From contig JADNRX010000033.1 in NCBI GenBank assembly GCA_015501595.1, positions 124,001 to 188,000 of the forward strand: 64,000 bases of DNA, in the 5' to 3' direction. Both the position numbers and the translations under genes were made by a program. Origin of the DNA: Hymenopellis radicata. Taxonomy: Eukaryota > Basidiomycota > Agaricomycetes > Agaricales > Physalacriaceae. The notes beneath the pieces were generated by a model. That model searched no databases, was not told the origin of the DNA, and worked only from the letters and a program-made list of their open reading frames with translations. Shown piece after piece: positions 34,680-45,359 of this stretch; within the stretch, counting starts at the first letter, position 1; each line of letters begins with the position of its first letter.

Positions 34680-37030
34680 TCAATACTGGGAAGCAGTTAA
34701 TCGCGAGATGGTGAAGACTGTAGCAATTACAACAGCGAGAACACCAATACTCGCAGGGAGGAGTAAGTCTCGGGGAACTCCCATTATTTCGTCGGAGGAT
34801 GGGGGCGGTGCAGGAGTAGCGGGTATATGCTCCATCTTCTCAACCTCGATAACCTCTTGGTGAACAGCAGCCGCGGTTTCCGCAGCCTTGACTTCACTTT
34901 CACCTGATTGTGGTTCCTTCCATCCCTTACCACCCTGCACGAACAAAACAACACGGTCGGAGTGAGCTGCGCGCGCGATCTTTACAGCATCCGTAACATC
35001 ATGGTCGGAAGTAATGAGAACAGTGTCCCCATCCGCATCTGTGTACAACAGTTGGAAATCGATGGGGTCTGGCCGCATGTCTCCGTCTTCTCCCTTGAAG
35101 TCCGTGAAGAAAGGATCTGTGGCAAGTTTCCCGGCCACGACTTCACGCAGATGCTCGACATCATCATGTCGTGACTGGAACCTATGAGTTCTGCCACTGG
35201 GAGTCCGGAACTTGAAGACGTAGGTTCCATCGTCAGCGGGCAGAGGAGCTGCAACGGATGGCACGGCTCCTCCCCTCTGACGAGGATAGCCATCAAGTGC
35301 TGATATGGGTTCGTCGTCGATCACAGACGCCGAATCATTGGGGTGAACCTCGGATTGCGGTGAATGTTGCAAGTGGGAGAGACTCGTCAACGATGGCCCG
35401 GTGCGACTTTCATGGAACTGAGAGCCGGAGATGGCTGATTCGGTGTCGTCGAAAGAATCAAAGAAACGACTCCACATAGGACCACCCTCCGCGTCTGTTG
35501 CGCTGGGATCTCCACCAGTCATGACGTTCATCTAAATAGAGGTATCAGACCCAGACGATAAGCCAGTGTGATGACTTGTTACCTGTTCGAGAGTGGCGTA
35601 CGTCAACTTGAGAACGTCGACGATAGCAACAAGTCGGCCATCAGCCTCCACTACAGGCAAGTTCAAATAGTGCCCCGCTAATGAGATGTTAGCGATGATA
35701 TATTAGAGACGAAGAAGAACGTACTGTGCATTTTCTTAAGAGCGTCGTGAATGATCAGCGTTGGAGGCGCGGTGTCAGGATGGGGGGTCATGACGCGAAC
35801 CACGCTACAACGTCCAGCATCGAGGCCAGCGGCAATGACACGCAAAACGACGTCCTTGCTAGTGAAGATACCAGCAATCTTTGGAGGCGCATTTACTCCT
35901 TGGGTGTGTTCCATGACACATACAGCAGTCGTCCGGCGTTCCTTCATAAGCTTTGCAACTTCGCGAACTGTAGCTTTAGGTCCGACCATTGCAGGCTGCG
36001 TCCGGGAATCCATGACCGTAGTCAAATCCGGGAGCGCCGTCTTCTCGCGTAGCTTCTCCGCCCATGCCAACATAGCGACAGCTTGCGGATTAGAACTTAC
36101 GGAGCCAAGCTCAGACTGCACGCCAGCCATGGCGGAGAATAACTGTTCAGAAGCGGCAGAGCTCCTTTCCACTTTCCTAGGGCCTCGTGGAAGACCTTGG
36201 TGATGTCCAGAAGGCCAACAACATTACCATCTTCGTTACAGACAGGCTAAATGGAAAGGTAAGATGTACTATCGCGTAAGGAAGGTTCGATAATACCAGA
36301 TGTCTGAAGTGCCTCGACACCATCAGCTGCAGAGCTTCCGTGGCACTGGTCGTGGACTGGGTGACCATAGGGTTCTTGGTCATAATCTGGTGCACGGGTG
36401 TCAAATGAGGATCCAAGCCCTCTGCAGTAACCTTTTGAAGAAATTCAAACGTGAATACTTGAGCTCAAGGAAAGAACGTTGCGTACCCGATACGCCAAAT
36501 CCTTGGCAGTGAAAATACCACTCAATCCTTCATCGTCGTCGACGACGAGTACGCAGTCGGTGCGCTTGGCTGCACAGAGCTGACTAGCTTCGGCGACGGT
36601 GATGTTCTCTGGCACGGTAAGAGCCGGAGTTGGCTTCAAAGCGGCGACAGTTCCCTTCTGCGCGGACTGCTTGGTGCTACGGCGACTGCCCCGCTGTAGG
36701 GTAGTCGATATAGTGCGCTTGCGGGAAAGTTCGGACTCTATTTTCTTGCGAATGGCCTGTGGACGGAAATGTTAGGGATAATGGAAGGACACGTTAGAGA
36801 GAGAGCTGGACCTCATCACGCTTGGACTGCTTCTTCCTCGTCTCGCTCTGAAAGCCGGACAACGAGGACATTGACGCGGAGCCCGACGTGGTATGGGTCG
36901 GACGGCTGGGAAGAGGAGAAGAGGCTCGATCCGGGTTATTAGGAAATGGAACGGGGGATGAGGGGCCGAGGTTGCGCTGCTCGAAATTGCGCTGCTGAGG
37001 AGAATGAGCTGGCACCGGTATCCTGGACAT
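34680..37030 (-). CDS. CBS-domain and PB1-domain membrane protein
   Basis: A disordered N-terminus (MSRIPVPAHSPQQRNFEQRN onwards, KKQSKRDE) is followed by four CBS repeats in two Bateman modules. Recognisable elements are VAEASQLCAAKRTDCVLVVD, LSGIFTAKDLAYR, PVHQIMTKNPMVTQ, NVVGLLDITKVFHEAL, VREVAKLMKERRTTAVCVM, KIAGIFTSKDVVLRVIAAGL and GHYLNLPVVEADGRLVAIVD. A PB1 domain (TYVFKFRTPSGRTHRFQ, LLYTDADGDTVLITSDHDV) and a C-terminal hydrophobic anchor (LLLPASIGVLAVVIATVFTI) end the protein. CBS pairs bind adenine nucleotides and PB1 mediates pairing with other PB1 proteins, so a sensor or scaffold role is likely (fungal Mug70-like family). Stop at 34680-34682. Confidence 0.92.
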
Positions 37031-37665
37031 ACCAGACGTGCTCGTCGCCTATGGTTGAACGTCCCGGCCAATTCCAAGGTAAATAAATTTGATGTTTGGC
37101 AAGAGCCTCGACATGCCTCGATCACAGGGCGGCTCAATATATAGTTAATGCTAGACCGATCTCTCCGAAACTACATTCGCTTTGTTCCGCGCTTCCCCTT
37201 CTGCTGTTGTCGTGTAGTAATAGTATCCTCCTCCAATGACCGCCAACGCGATGAAATTTGCAATATCCATGGCGAAGCCCAAAATATATCGATTCAAGCT
37301 TCACAAAGCTTTGACCCAACTGGATCACGCTTCCTTGCCCAAGCAAGGTGCATAGAAGAATGCCAGCATGGAATTGAAGAGCCCAACCACGATGCTCATG
37401 CCAGCACTGGTTAACTCTGAAAATGCAGACGCAATGCTGCTATGGTATCCGAAGAGTTTGGGTTATTGTTGGGATTGGTACAGAGCACAAGAGATTTTAT
37501 ATCTAGAGACAAGGCGCCTCGACGCCATCTATCTGTCATACTTCGTGGAGTACTACGTACTGACAGATAAATACTCTTGTACACTGTGCATCCATAAGTT
37601 GAACAAAATAGAAAATCAAAAAGTCGAGCTTATCAGCTGTCCCTCGTTCAACGATTCGTCATTGG
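37031..37665. other. intergenic region with one candidate small ORF
   Basis: About 635 bp between the CBS-PB1 start and the POM33 stop. Apart from the 39-codon frame at 37151-37270 I see nothing coding. An AT-rich stretch near 37495-37620 is probably the POM33 3' flank. Confidence 0.5.
37151..37270 (-). CDS. candidate 39-residue single-pass membrane microprotein
   Basis: An ATG at 37270 opens a 39-codon frame to TAG at 37151-37153. It starts MDIANFIALAVIGGGYYYYT and continues as a charged tail (AEGEARNKANVVSERSV). An N-terminal hydrophobic stretch ending in four Tyr and then a charged tail is typical of tiny single-pass mitochondrial or ER membrane proteins. It shares the strand of its neighbours and sits 120 bp upstream of the CBS-PB1 ATG. 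The real protein may be longer through further exons. No homologue is recognised and it may be chance. Confidence 0.38.
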   Translation of the reverse strand: MDIANFIALAVIGGGYYYYTTTAEGEARNKANVVSERSV

Positions 37666-38770
37666 TTACTGAGCGGCAGCTGGAGCGATGTTGCTTCCAG
37701 CCCATCTCGCAATCAAACCCTTCGCCTGTGCCCAAACGTTGGTAAGAGTGGGGTTTCCTTGCTGCACCACCAACGCATTGATGCGCGCATCAGTTTGTGC
37801 AAATGCGTCACGCGTGAATGCGGATTGATAGTAGCGTTGGCGAAGGAAGTGCACGAAGACAATCGGGCACAAAAGGGAGTTCTTGAACACCAGCGCGCCC
37901 AACACAACGCGAACCAGGATGATGATTTCGGTGAATGCTACGGCGCGCATAGCGGTATCGTAGTTGGCTGTTAATGAATAAGTTCATGGTCCCATTTGGG
38001 TTCGCAATAGTATGCGCACCTTTAACCCACAATTGGAGCTTCTTGGCGTAGGGATGGGGGGTAGGTGCACCGCCAGCAGTAGCAGGTGGTCCCGGTGGAA
38101 GAAATTGAGACATCAAGGTCGTACGCGTGAACGTGAGGGCATGGAAAAGCGAAAATATAGCAAACGGAAGTAGGGTGACTGCAAGTATTCAGCAAATTCG
38201 GCCGAGATCTACCAGGCGCCAGATAACGCACTTGTAATGGGTTTCGACGTCCACCAGAAGAACGCCAATAACAGATACTGAACATTCTACAAGGCGGGTC
38301 AGAAATAGTGGACGGGAGGTAGAATCCAGCTTCACTTCGTCCATCAAGGCCCGCCTGACATACGCGAGGTTGGGTTGGGGCACCTACGTGTAGCTGTCAG
38401 GCCAAAAGTTACGTCATTCAGCATAAAACGCACTCCTAACGACTTTCTGGGAGAGAATAACGTTCAAAAGAGTAAAAAGGAATAGAGAAACGGTGCTCAC
38501 TGGCAAACGATAGCATAGCTGACGAGGGCTCCGGTATAGGCCACTATCCCATCACAAACTCCGTCAGACATGGCAAGAATCATACAACGCCGGACACACT
38601 TTTATACCACCATGCGGAGACGCTTTTAAAAGTAATCCAGGCAAGGAAGTAGCGGAACGCAGAGAGGAGGAGGATGAAATGGCCCGAAGCCCAGAGGTAA
38701 TGCTATTCTTGATCGTCAGCCTTTCCAACGAGACGCTGCGCAGAAAGGATCATACCTGCGTAGTAGCCAT
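37666..38770 (-). CDS. POM33: Pom33/TMEM33-family nuclear pore and ER membrane protein
   Basis: The spliced protein begins MATTQHYLWASGHFILLLSA (first coding exon only 15 nt) and contains FRYFLAWITFKSVSAWWYK, AYTGALVSYAIVCQKSLGV, PQPNLAYVRRALMDENVQYL, LAFFWWTSKPITITLLPFAI and FSLFHALTFTRTTLM, then a cytosolic region and AMRAVAFTEIIILVRVVLGA with QRYYQSAFTRDAF. The order of membrane segments and the RALMDENVQYLLL motif identify the Pom33/TMEM33 (Kr-h2) family, which shapes tubular ER and helps insert nuclear pores. Several introns are about 50 nt, and one exon is 13 nt (38434-38446). Stop TAA at 37666-37668. Confidence 0.87.
38434..38446 (-). other. 13-nt microexon of POM33
   Basis: The exon AAAGTCGTTAGGA lies between an acceptor TCTCCCAG and a donor GTGCGT, with introns of 54 nt before and 50 nt after. 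It restores CQ-KSLG-VPQPN, the sequence expected in this family; without it the frame is lost. Confidence 0.72.
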
Positions 38771-38979
38771 CGAGGGTTTTAACAACTGGAAAAGAGAACG
38801 AAAAGGACAAGTCTATGGAAGCTGCAAAGTGACGGTTTAAACCAAGCCCACTTTGGCTCGATGAATCAACGTGGTCCCTACGTAAGAAGAAGGCACGTGG
38901 AGCATCGCCAGCACCAAACGTCAACTGAAGCTTCAAGTTGTTGACGAAGCCGAAGATTCAACCATAGACGCCATACAAA

Positions 38980-40916
38980 CTACTTAATATACACTATCAT
39001 ACCCACATAACAAACCAAAATGAACTCATCGACTCCACTGAGCTTCAGCAGACATCTTCTTGCGTTCTTTTCCCTTTTTGTAAATCTCTTCTCGACCGTC
39101 TTCCGTCCAAGTGCCTCTATGCGTCGCTGCTTTCCAAGACCTCGTCCCCGCTTATCAGATTCGATGATGTTATCTGCAACCACGTCATTCTCAACATCAC
39201 CTCCCTCTTCCATGTCGTCTTCCTCACGCGGCCGCTTTCGGCTCCCAGATCCAACAGTCTTTCCGCCGCCGATGTTGACATTGACTCTCGGAGGAACAGA
39301 GAAACCGAATGCTTTCCCGACTTTCGCTAGGTCCAGCTGGTTTACATCAAATATCTTTTTCAGAGAATATGACGCGTAAGACTGAAGGTATGCTCGGAAA
39401 CCGTCCTTCGCGGATTGATGGAGAAAGTAGTTCTTTTGTAACAATTTTTCTAGCTAAGGTGAAAGGGTCAGAAGACGAGGAAGGGGCACGAGGCATACAG
39501 TGAACAAACCTGGCTCTGGACGTTCTTTACGCGATCCGCCGGGAAGCTGAACTCGTTCAAAGGAACCTTTGCCTCCTTCAAATACCGGAGGAATCCTAGT
39601 TCGCTCTCCAATAAAAAGAGGAGACTTTTCCCGACTTTGCCGGCGCGCGCCGTACGTCCAACACGGTGAATGTACTCGCGAGGATCGTCAGGCGGATCGA
39701 ATTGGACAATCCAATCAACGCGAGGTATGTCCAACCCACGAGCAGCGACGTTCGTAGATAGAAGAATGCCGGACTCCGCATTGATGAACTCAAAGAAGGT
39801 ATTTGTTCGTTTTTGTTGTTTTTGTTTCCCCTAATGAAAGGATCAGTTTGAGATTGAAGAGGTGACAAATGACCTACGTGAAGATCCAGGACGGGAACAT
39901 CAATGTAATTTAATAACTCGGCGTGGTATTTCACGGAATCGCAGCTGGAGAAGAAGACAATTATTTTCTTCTTGCGGTATTTGCTCAGGAAGGTGAAGAG
40001 GAGGAGGAACCGCCGATCGGAAGGGCAAACTACATATCCTTGGGATAGAGTAGAGACCGTGCTCGTGGTTTCCTCCTTATCAACGTCTACCTGTACAGGA
40101 CCCGGCCGAAGTGATATACGAGCCAGATCCTGAACTTTGTTGGTTTGAGTTGCCGAGAATAGCATTGACTGTCGGTTCTCTACAACGAGCTGAGCACATG
40201 AAAACAGAAGAAGTGGAGTAAGCACACCATTCGGTAATAGTTTTATGATCTTTTTCATCTGCTCCTCGAATCCGACTTCCAGTATCCGGTCTGCCTCGTC
40301 GATCACAAGAGCCTTCAGATTGCGGTATACAAATCCTTTCGTAGTCTTCCCATCTGTCAGCCCGCTACAAAATGAGGTGGCAGGCGAACGTACCTCCAAA
40401 TGATCCCATAGCCGTCCGGGCGTGGCGACCAGTAAGTTCACGCCCTTGACCAGTTTATCGGTTTCCGCGCGTTTATTTGCACCACCCATTATAACACCCA
40501 AAGTTTGCGAATGATGAGCCATTAGATCTTTCGCGACACCGAAGATTTGTAAGGCCAGCTCTCGCGTAGGCGTCAGAATAATTATTCCGGTTCCTATGAT
40601 CCGTCAAATAAACGGGGAGAAATGGTGATAGACATCGAAGCGCACCATTTTGGGGTTTGAATTTTAGTCTATGAAGTAGTTCGACGGCTGGTATGAGGAA
40701 TGCGAGGGTCTTTCCAGATCCTGTACGTGCAGCGCCCAACAGGTCCTTTCCCGCAAGAAGCAGAGGTATTGACTTGGCTTGGACATTCGTCATTGTGTCG
40801 AATCCCATTTCCTCCAAAGCTTGCATGGTTTGAGGAGACAAGTCGAGAGAGGAAAACGGTGGTCGTTCGGAAACGTCTTGCGCTGTGGAAGTCGAGGCTT
40901 CTGGCTCTGCCGCCAT
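38980..40916 (-). CDS. HAS1: DEAD-box ATP-dependent RNA helicase Has1
   Basis: A nucleolar helicase needed for both 40S and 60S assembly and for U14 snoRNA release. All DEAD-box motifs are visible: Q motif ([14 protein letters not shown]), motif [10 protein letters not shown], Ia PTRELALQ, Ib [44 protein letters not shown] and [14 protein letters not shown]. The Has1-specific tail [15 protein letters not shown] is present. The start MAAEPEAST is at 40916. At the extreme 3' end the open frame runs into a hydrophobic, unlikely tail. A typical ending [19 protein letters not shown] followed by TGA (39026-39028) sits one base out of frame, so a single-base loss near 39081-39115 is suspected. Confidence 0.94.
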
Positions 40917-41103
40917 GATGATCTCTGGTATTGCGGATGATTGTGAACAGTGCCGGAGGTGATAACGGGTGCAGAGCCCAGTGTGTACTGACCGTAGAAA
41001 ATAAAGAGGTGATCGGTCGGCATTTGCCGAAACGCTTTCCTTTGCAACTTGCAACGTGAATACTAGAATCGCGCACTATCCTGCTTCAGTAGTCCGTACA
41101 CCC

Positions 41104-41922
41104 ATGGAGACGGCATATTTGACTGCGCTTGGAGCTATATCTATGTCAATAGGGCTTTATCTTGGCTCTCGGCCGCGTATTGAAAACAACTCTGGCTCTC
41201 AGGACGAAGTTGATGCCGCACCTGTCGATGTACAGGAAATCCCGGACGGGGATCTATCTGCCGTTAAAGCTGGTTTATTTGAACCTTGTAAACTTGTTCG
41301 TTTGTGATCCTCCTGTGTGTATGTCTCGAGCCCTCAACAAAGTCTTTGCAAAGGTTCTCGTGGTCAGGAAGGACATGAAGCTTTGCGGTGCAGATATAGC
41401 CACGGAGTCTGTTTCCTCTCAGGTTCTCTAACACCCATACTTATATTTATATATAGATGCGGGTGAGCTAGCCTGTCTATGCAGTCTGTGAAATGCTGAC
41501 TGCACAAGTTCTGCAACTTTAGCATGCTATAGGGCGTTGTCGAAAGCAAATCCATCTGTCAGCTTGGTCTCTATCTCTTCATCTATGTCTATATCTGATC
41601 TGCGACCTGAAGCTTCTCTCGAGCTGGGAACGTATTGGGTACTTGTGTTACACCATTCTACCGCTGAAAGTTGACGAGAATCAGGCAGGCAAAGATAGCT
41701 CTTCAAGGCAAAAATGAAAGGCAACTAATCGAACTAGAGGCAGCCGCGAAAAGCCTCAATCTGTGCGCAAGGGCAATCAAGAACTCGTGAGTAACTACAG
41801 AGCCGTTTGTTTCACGCGATTGACGTCAACTACGCAGTGAAGGAGACCGAACTGTGTTGGCGATTGGACCTGGCCCGGTACCAATCATCAACGAAGTTAC
41901 TGGGAAATTGCGGCTGATGTAG
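41104..41922 (+). CDS. divergent PTH2-like protein with altered active-site motif
   Basis: A second PTH2-fold gene. The first exon has a membrane segment (AYLTALGAISMSIGLYLGS) and a polar linker ending EPCKL, as in PTH2. The domain then reads VLVVRKDMKLCGADIATECG, SATLACYRALSKANPS, LLSSWERIGQAKIALQGKNE, RQLIELEAAAKSLNLCARAI and EGDRTVLAIGPGPVPIINEV with TGKLRLM, ending TAG at 41920-41922. The end of the fold is well conserved, but GKIAAQCSHA of working Pth2 becomes ADIATECGSA: the Lys, Gln and His are replaced by Asp, Glu and Ser. Loss of hydrolase activity is therefore likely. Six exons, including a 6-nt microexon at 41457-41462; it faces the secreted-protein gene tail to tail. Confidence 0.87.
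41457..41462 (+). other. 6-nt microexon of the PTH2-like paralogue
   Basis: The preceding exon ends GCCACGGA before a 50-nt intron (41407-41456). ATGCGG is then followed by donor GTGAGC and a 46-nt intron (41463-41508) containing a CTGAC branch site. Joining gives E-C-G-S-A-T. Phase and position match the microexon of PTH2 at 32245-32250. Confidence 0.75.
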
Positions 41923-42001
41923 TTCCTTACCTTGTTGAGCAAGATTGACACGCATATATGAGACGACTGAAAAGGCGATGTTATACAGGATAGTCTACAG
42001 T

Positions 42002-42490
42002 CTAGTACAGGTGATAATACAGGTGGTCTATGGGGAATCGTCGACATTGCTTTGACCGTTGAGGATGCCAACTGTAGAGCGTCAAGTCAGGGGAGTGCAA
42101 TGGAATGAGGATGGGGAACCCACTAGGTAGTATATTGATAATGTCACCCTGGCGATGTGCTGCTGCGTCGCACTGTGCACAGTCAGAGCCACTGGCGCCT
42201 GCGCGAGCATTGCCTGAACTTGCGTCGCCACCTGGACCGCCATTGTCTAAAAAGGGCTGTCAGATGCAACTAGGTCGAGTCAGGTGGAGCGGCTTACCGG
42301 ATAGGATTTTTATCAGCGAGTTGTCGTCTCCGGTGCGGCTAGAAGCGCCGCCATAGGCGTTGCCTCCATTGCCAGTAGTGGCGTTGCCATTGGTCCGAGC
42401 TTCCATCATGTCTATGCGGCGAGGGATACTGGCGGCAATGGCCGAGTTGGCGACGAGGAGGACGTAGAGAGCGAGAATGGAAGAATACAT
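42002..42490 (-). CDS. small secreted glycine/asparagine-rich protein
   Basis: The first exon starts with a clear signal peptide (MYSSILALYVLLVANSAIAA, cleavage probably just after AIA or AIAA). It is followed by SIPRRIDMMEARTNGNATTG and a Gly/Asn/Ser-rich stretch. A GT-AG intron of about 46 nt joins NGGPGGDASSGNARAGASGS and a pair of Cys (DCAQCD). The frame closes at TAG 42002-42004, but the last 40 residues are less convincing and a further intron is possible. No enzyme motif is present. Small size, secretion and low complexity make it a cell-wall or effector-type candidate. Confidence 0.6.
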
Positions 42491-42853
42491 GGTGGCGGCG
42501 GGATGTAGAGCGACTACGAAACCAGTCGTGGTCGTGGATAGAGGACAAGATGGTCTGCGAGTGTGTTTGTTCCCGCTCCGCTATTTGTACCCTCGAGGTA
42601 TTTAGCCTTGTTTGCCCCACGATCCCCACGATCCTCACGTCATGAACGTTCAAGAACGCGTCGGCACTTTAATTAAAAAGGTCGCGAATGTACCCCGTGA
42701 CCCTCCATCATCCTGCAGTGTGCACAGCCACAGCTTTCAATGGGAACATTACGAAAATTGCGCGTCAGACATACCTAGGAGACCTCCAACCGGAATGAAC
42801 GAATACTGTATATCAAGCAGACCGGTACTGGTACCCCTCTAATCCTGCTACCA
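42491..42853. promoter_or_regulatory. divergent intergenic promoter region
   Basis: 363 bp separate the start of the secreted-protein gene (minus) and the Mpv17-family gene (plus). A TATTTGTA stretch near 42583 lies on the secreted-protein side. No coding signal was seen. Confidence 0.4.
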
Positions 42854-43756
42854 ATGGCCACCATCACCGTCGCTAGAGTTTATCAGCAATCTTTCCAGGC
42901 ACATCCAAACACTACACTCGCTTTCACCGGCGGCACGCTCAACGCCCTCGGCGACCTTCTTGCACAAACGACTCAGAATGCAGTCAGCGTTTGCAATTTT
43001 CTGCCCCACTACCCCTCACTCATCCTCGTACTAGACACGGAAGGAAAACGAAGATCCCCATTCATATGATTTTGCCCGCACTTTCCGCTTCTTCTGCTAC
43101 GGCTTTACCATTAGTGTGCTCAATACGCTCTGCTACAACCAAGAAGCTTATCCAACACAGGTCCATTACTTGGCCGATGGAACTCGTTCTTGGAACATCG
43201 CTTTCCCCTGCGGTCTTTTCGCAACCCATCTCAGAGCAATTCCAAAGCTCTCGCCAAACGAGTAGCCTACGACCAGCTTGTGGTGTATGTTCACCCCTTT
43301 CATCGCGTTTCGTCTTCTCACGTTACATGTAGAGCCCCGCTTGGTGTATGCGTCTTGCCCAGTCCACCATTCGCGTCTAACAGCCATTTAGCTTGCAGCT
43401 TTCCTGGGATCAATGGGAATAATGGAAGGACGGTCTGCCTCTCAGACTGCGGAAAGATTTAGAGATCTTTACAAACCTGCAATCCTCGCGAATTGGGGCG
43501 TCTGGCCGCTCGTTCAGTTCTGCAACTTTGCCGGTGTGTCTTTTATGGTACTCGCTTATCAACAACTCACAGTATGCCAGTCGTTCCATTAGCGTACCGC
43601 GTACCGTTCCAAGCGACATGTGGTGTATTCTGGACGGTCTATTTGTCTGTCATAAACTCCAAGTACGTCGCCCTGTCTGCGTTACTCATTTGAGATGTTG
43701 AACCCTGTTCTAGCGAGGACGAAAAACAAGATAGAAGGATCTCGAACAGTCCCTAG
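42854..43756 (+). CDS. Mpv17/PMP22-family inner-membrane protein (Sym1-like)
   Basis: The protein begins MATITVARVYQQSFQAHPNT, then LAFTGGTLNALGDLLAQTTQ, the family N-terminus. Splicing with donor GTGTGC and acceptor ACACAG gives SPLLGRWNSFLEHRFPL and later KALAKRVAYDQLV. The signature C-terminal block is RDLYKPAILANWGVWPLVQF, CNFAVMPVVPLAYRVPFQAT and WTVYLSVINS. Four membrane segments are expected. Members include Mpv17, Pxmp2 and yeast Sym1, channels or channel-like proteins of the mitochondrial inner or peroxisomal membrane. The last exon adds a short polar tail, SEDEKQDRRISNSP, stop 43754-43756. Confidence 0.88.
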
Positions 43757-44103
43757 ATTAGCATCTTTTCCCTTTTGGATTTTCTTTGGTGGTGCCATTA
43801 TTTGTAGGCCTCTAATAGTAGCATGTACATGTACCCTTCATTAGTTGTAGAACCTCCTGCACCTTGCAATTTCACACTCACTCACTATTCGCGTTTTGTT
43901 GACCATCCAGTGTTCTCCCGAAATCATTAGCGACTCTGAAGCAGGAGAGTCGACAGTCATCAGCTTCACTATATGTACTGGTGCTATAGAGTGAGTCAAG
44001 ACACGCTGGCCCACGCAAGGCCCACGTCCAACATCCACGTCGCGTCGACGCTGATGATCGATGATTTCCAATATTGTCACTGGTCAACGAACGCTGGCCA
44101 CCT
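43757..44103. other. intergenic region
   Basis: About 347 bp between two plus-strand genes; no coding chain. It holds the Mpv17-type 3' flank and the BTB promoter. Confidence 0.5.
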
Positions 44104-45268
44104 ATGAACACGTCTTCACACGCTCCTACCTTTGGTTCTCTTAAGCTTGGGCCTCCCTTGAATGGACTACTAGAAGCCATGTCCTTCACGTCATCTTTCG
44201 ATTGCCTACACCCTGACTTTATTGTATCCTCCATACCCGACAAAACAGTCTTTCAAGTTAGCCGAAAAGCTCTCGTTGAACATAGCGATGTTTTCCGTAG
44301 GACCTATCTGCTTTTCGCATTCATTGTAGCAGACACTGATCTCACCATCAGGCGATATGTTTGCTTGCTGCGATTCTACTGGCAACAAGCAGGATGACAT
44401 GCTAGAACTCGACGAACCTGCCAACGTTATAGACGGGTTACTTCGCTTGTTGCACGACCCACCATCCCTGCCAGAGACATCTACACCACAAGTCGATGAT
44501 GACAGCGACGAGGAAGACTCCGTGGCGTTCCCTGAGATATCCAAGTTGCCAGAGAGTTTCAGCACCGCGACAGTGATTCCATTTCCCCTTCTGCCTCTAC
44601 TCTATTCGCTGGTGGACAAGTACGGTTTATCGAGCACCATTGAACACGCTCTAGATATCCATCTATTGCTACATGTTCCGACGGAGCCTCTACGGGTCTA
44701 CGGTTTTGCGACAGTTCTCAACAAGCCCGGTATTGCCTCGACCGCAAGTGAGCACGTCCTCCCTTTGGCGTCCTATTCAAGAGAAGACGTCCAAGTCATT
44801 CCTACGATTACCGCCTATCACAATCTTGTTCTGTTACAAGACTGGAGGGTGAAGGCGTTCAGAAACCTACTCTTGAAGGAGGAACTATTCCCTCACGGTT
44901 GGTGCCTTCTGTTTTCACCTTCAACCAAATGAAATCGTCTTCCGCAGATTATGGGACATGCTCTCATCATCGAGTAGACGCGAAATTGCACTGGGAAGCA
45001 AGGAAGTTCCTCGTTATGGGACGAGTACAATGCAGTAAGTGGTCAATAGCTATAAACGCACACTGATGAATTAGTTAGATATGGACGTGGCCGGGGAGAT
45101 GCGACCTGTGGAGGCGGCTTTGAAGAGCTGTTTCACATGCAACAAGGCGTGCATTGCCGCGATCGAAATGCTAGAGGTAACGTTCCGTCGTCGCAGAGAA
45201 TGGCGTGCTAACGACACAAACAGTATAAATGCAAACGAGTGCTCAAACGAGTCAACCAGATCCTCTAG
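44104..45268 (+). CDS. BTB/POZ-domain protein
   Basis: Seven or so exons encode about 315 residues. The BTB/POZ part is recognised from FDCLHPDFIVSSIPDKTVFQ, VSRKALVEHSDVFRDMFACC and VIDGLLRLLHDPP, with a Glu/Asp-rich insert (DDDSDEEDSVAFPE). The following helical region (LLYSLVDKYGLSSTIEHALD, ASTASEHVLPLASYSREDV) and the C-terminal part (CFTCNKACIAAIEMLEYKCK) are typical of the large BTB family of Agaricomycetes. BTB domains pair with themselves or with Cul3, but nothing here shows the partner. Stop TAG 45266-45268. Start at the first in-frame ATG. Confidence 0.75.
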
Positions 45269-45359
45269 TCATTTCGAATGTAACGCATATATATATGTCT
45301 GGATCGCTCATCGCTGGTCGAATGCCCTTGTAATAATATCTATGGTGGTAGTCAAGAAA

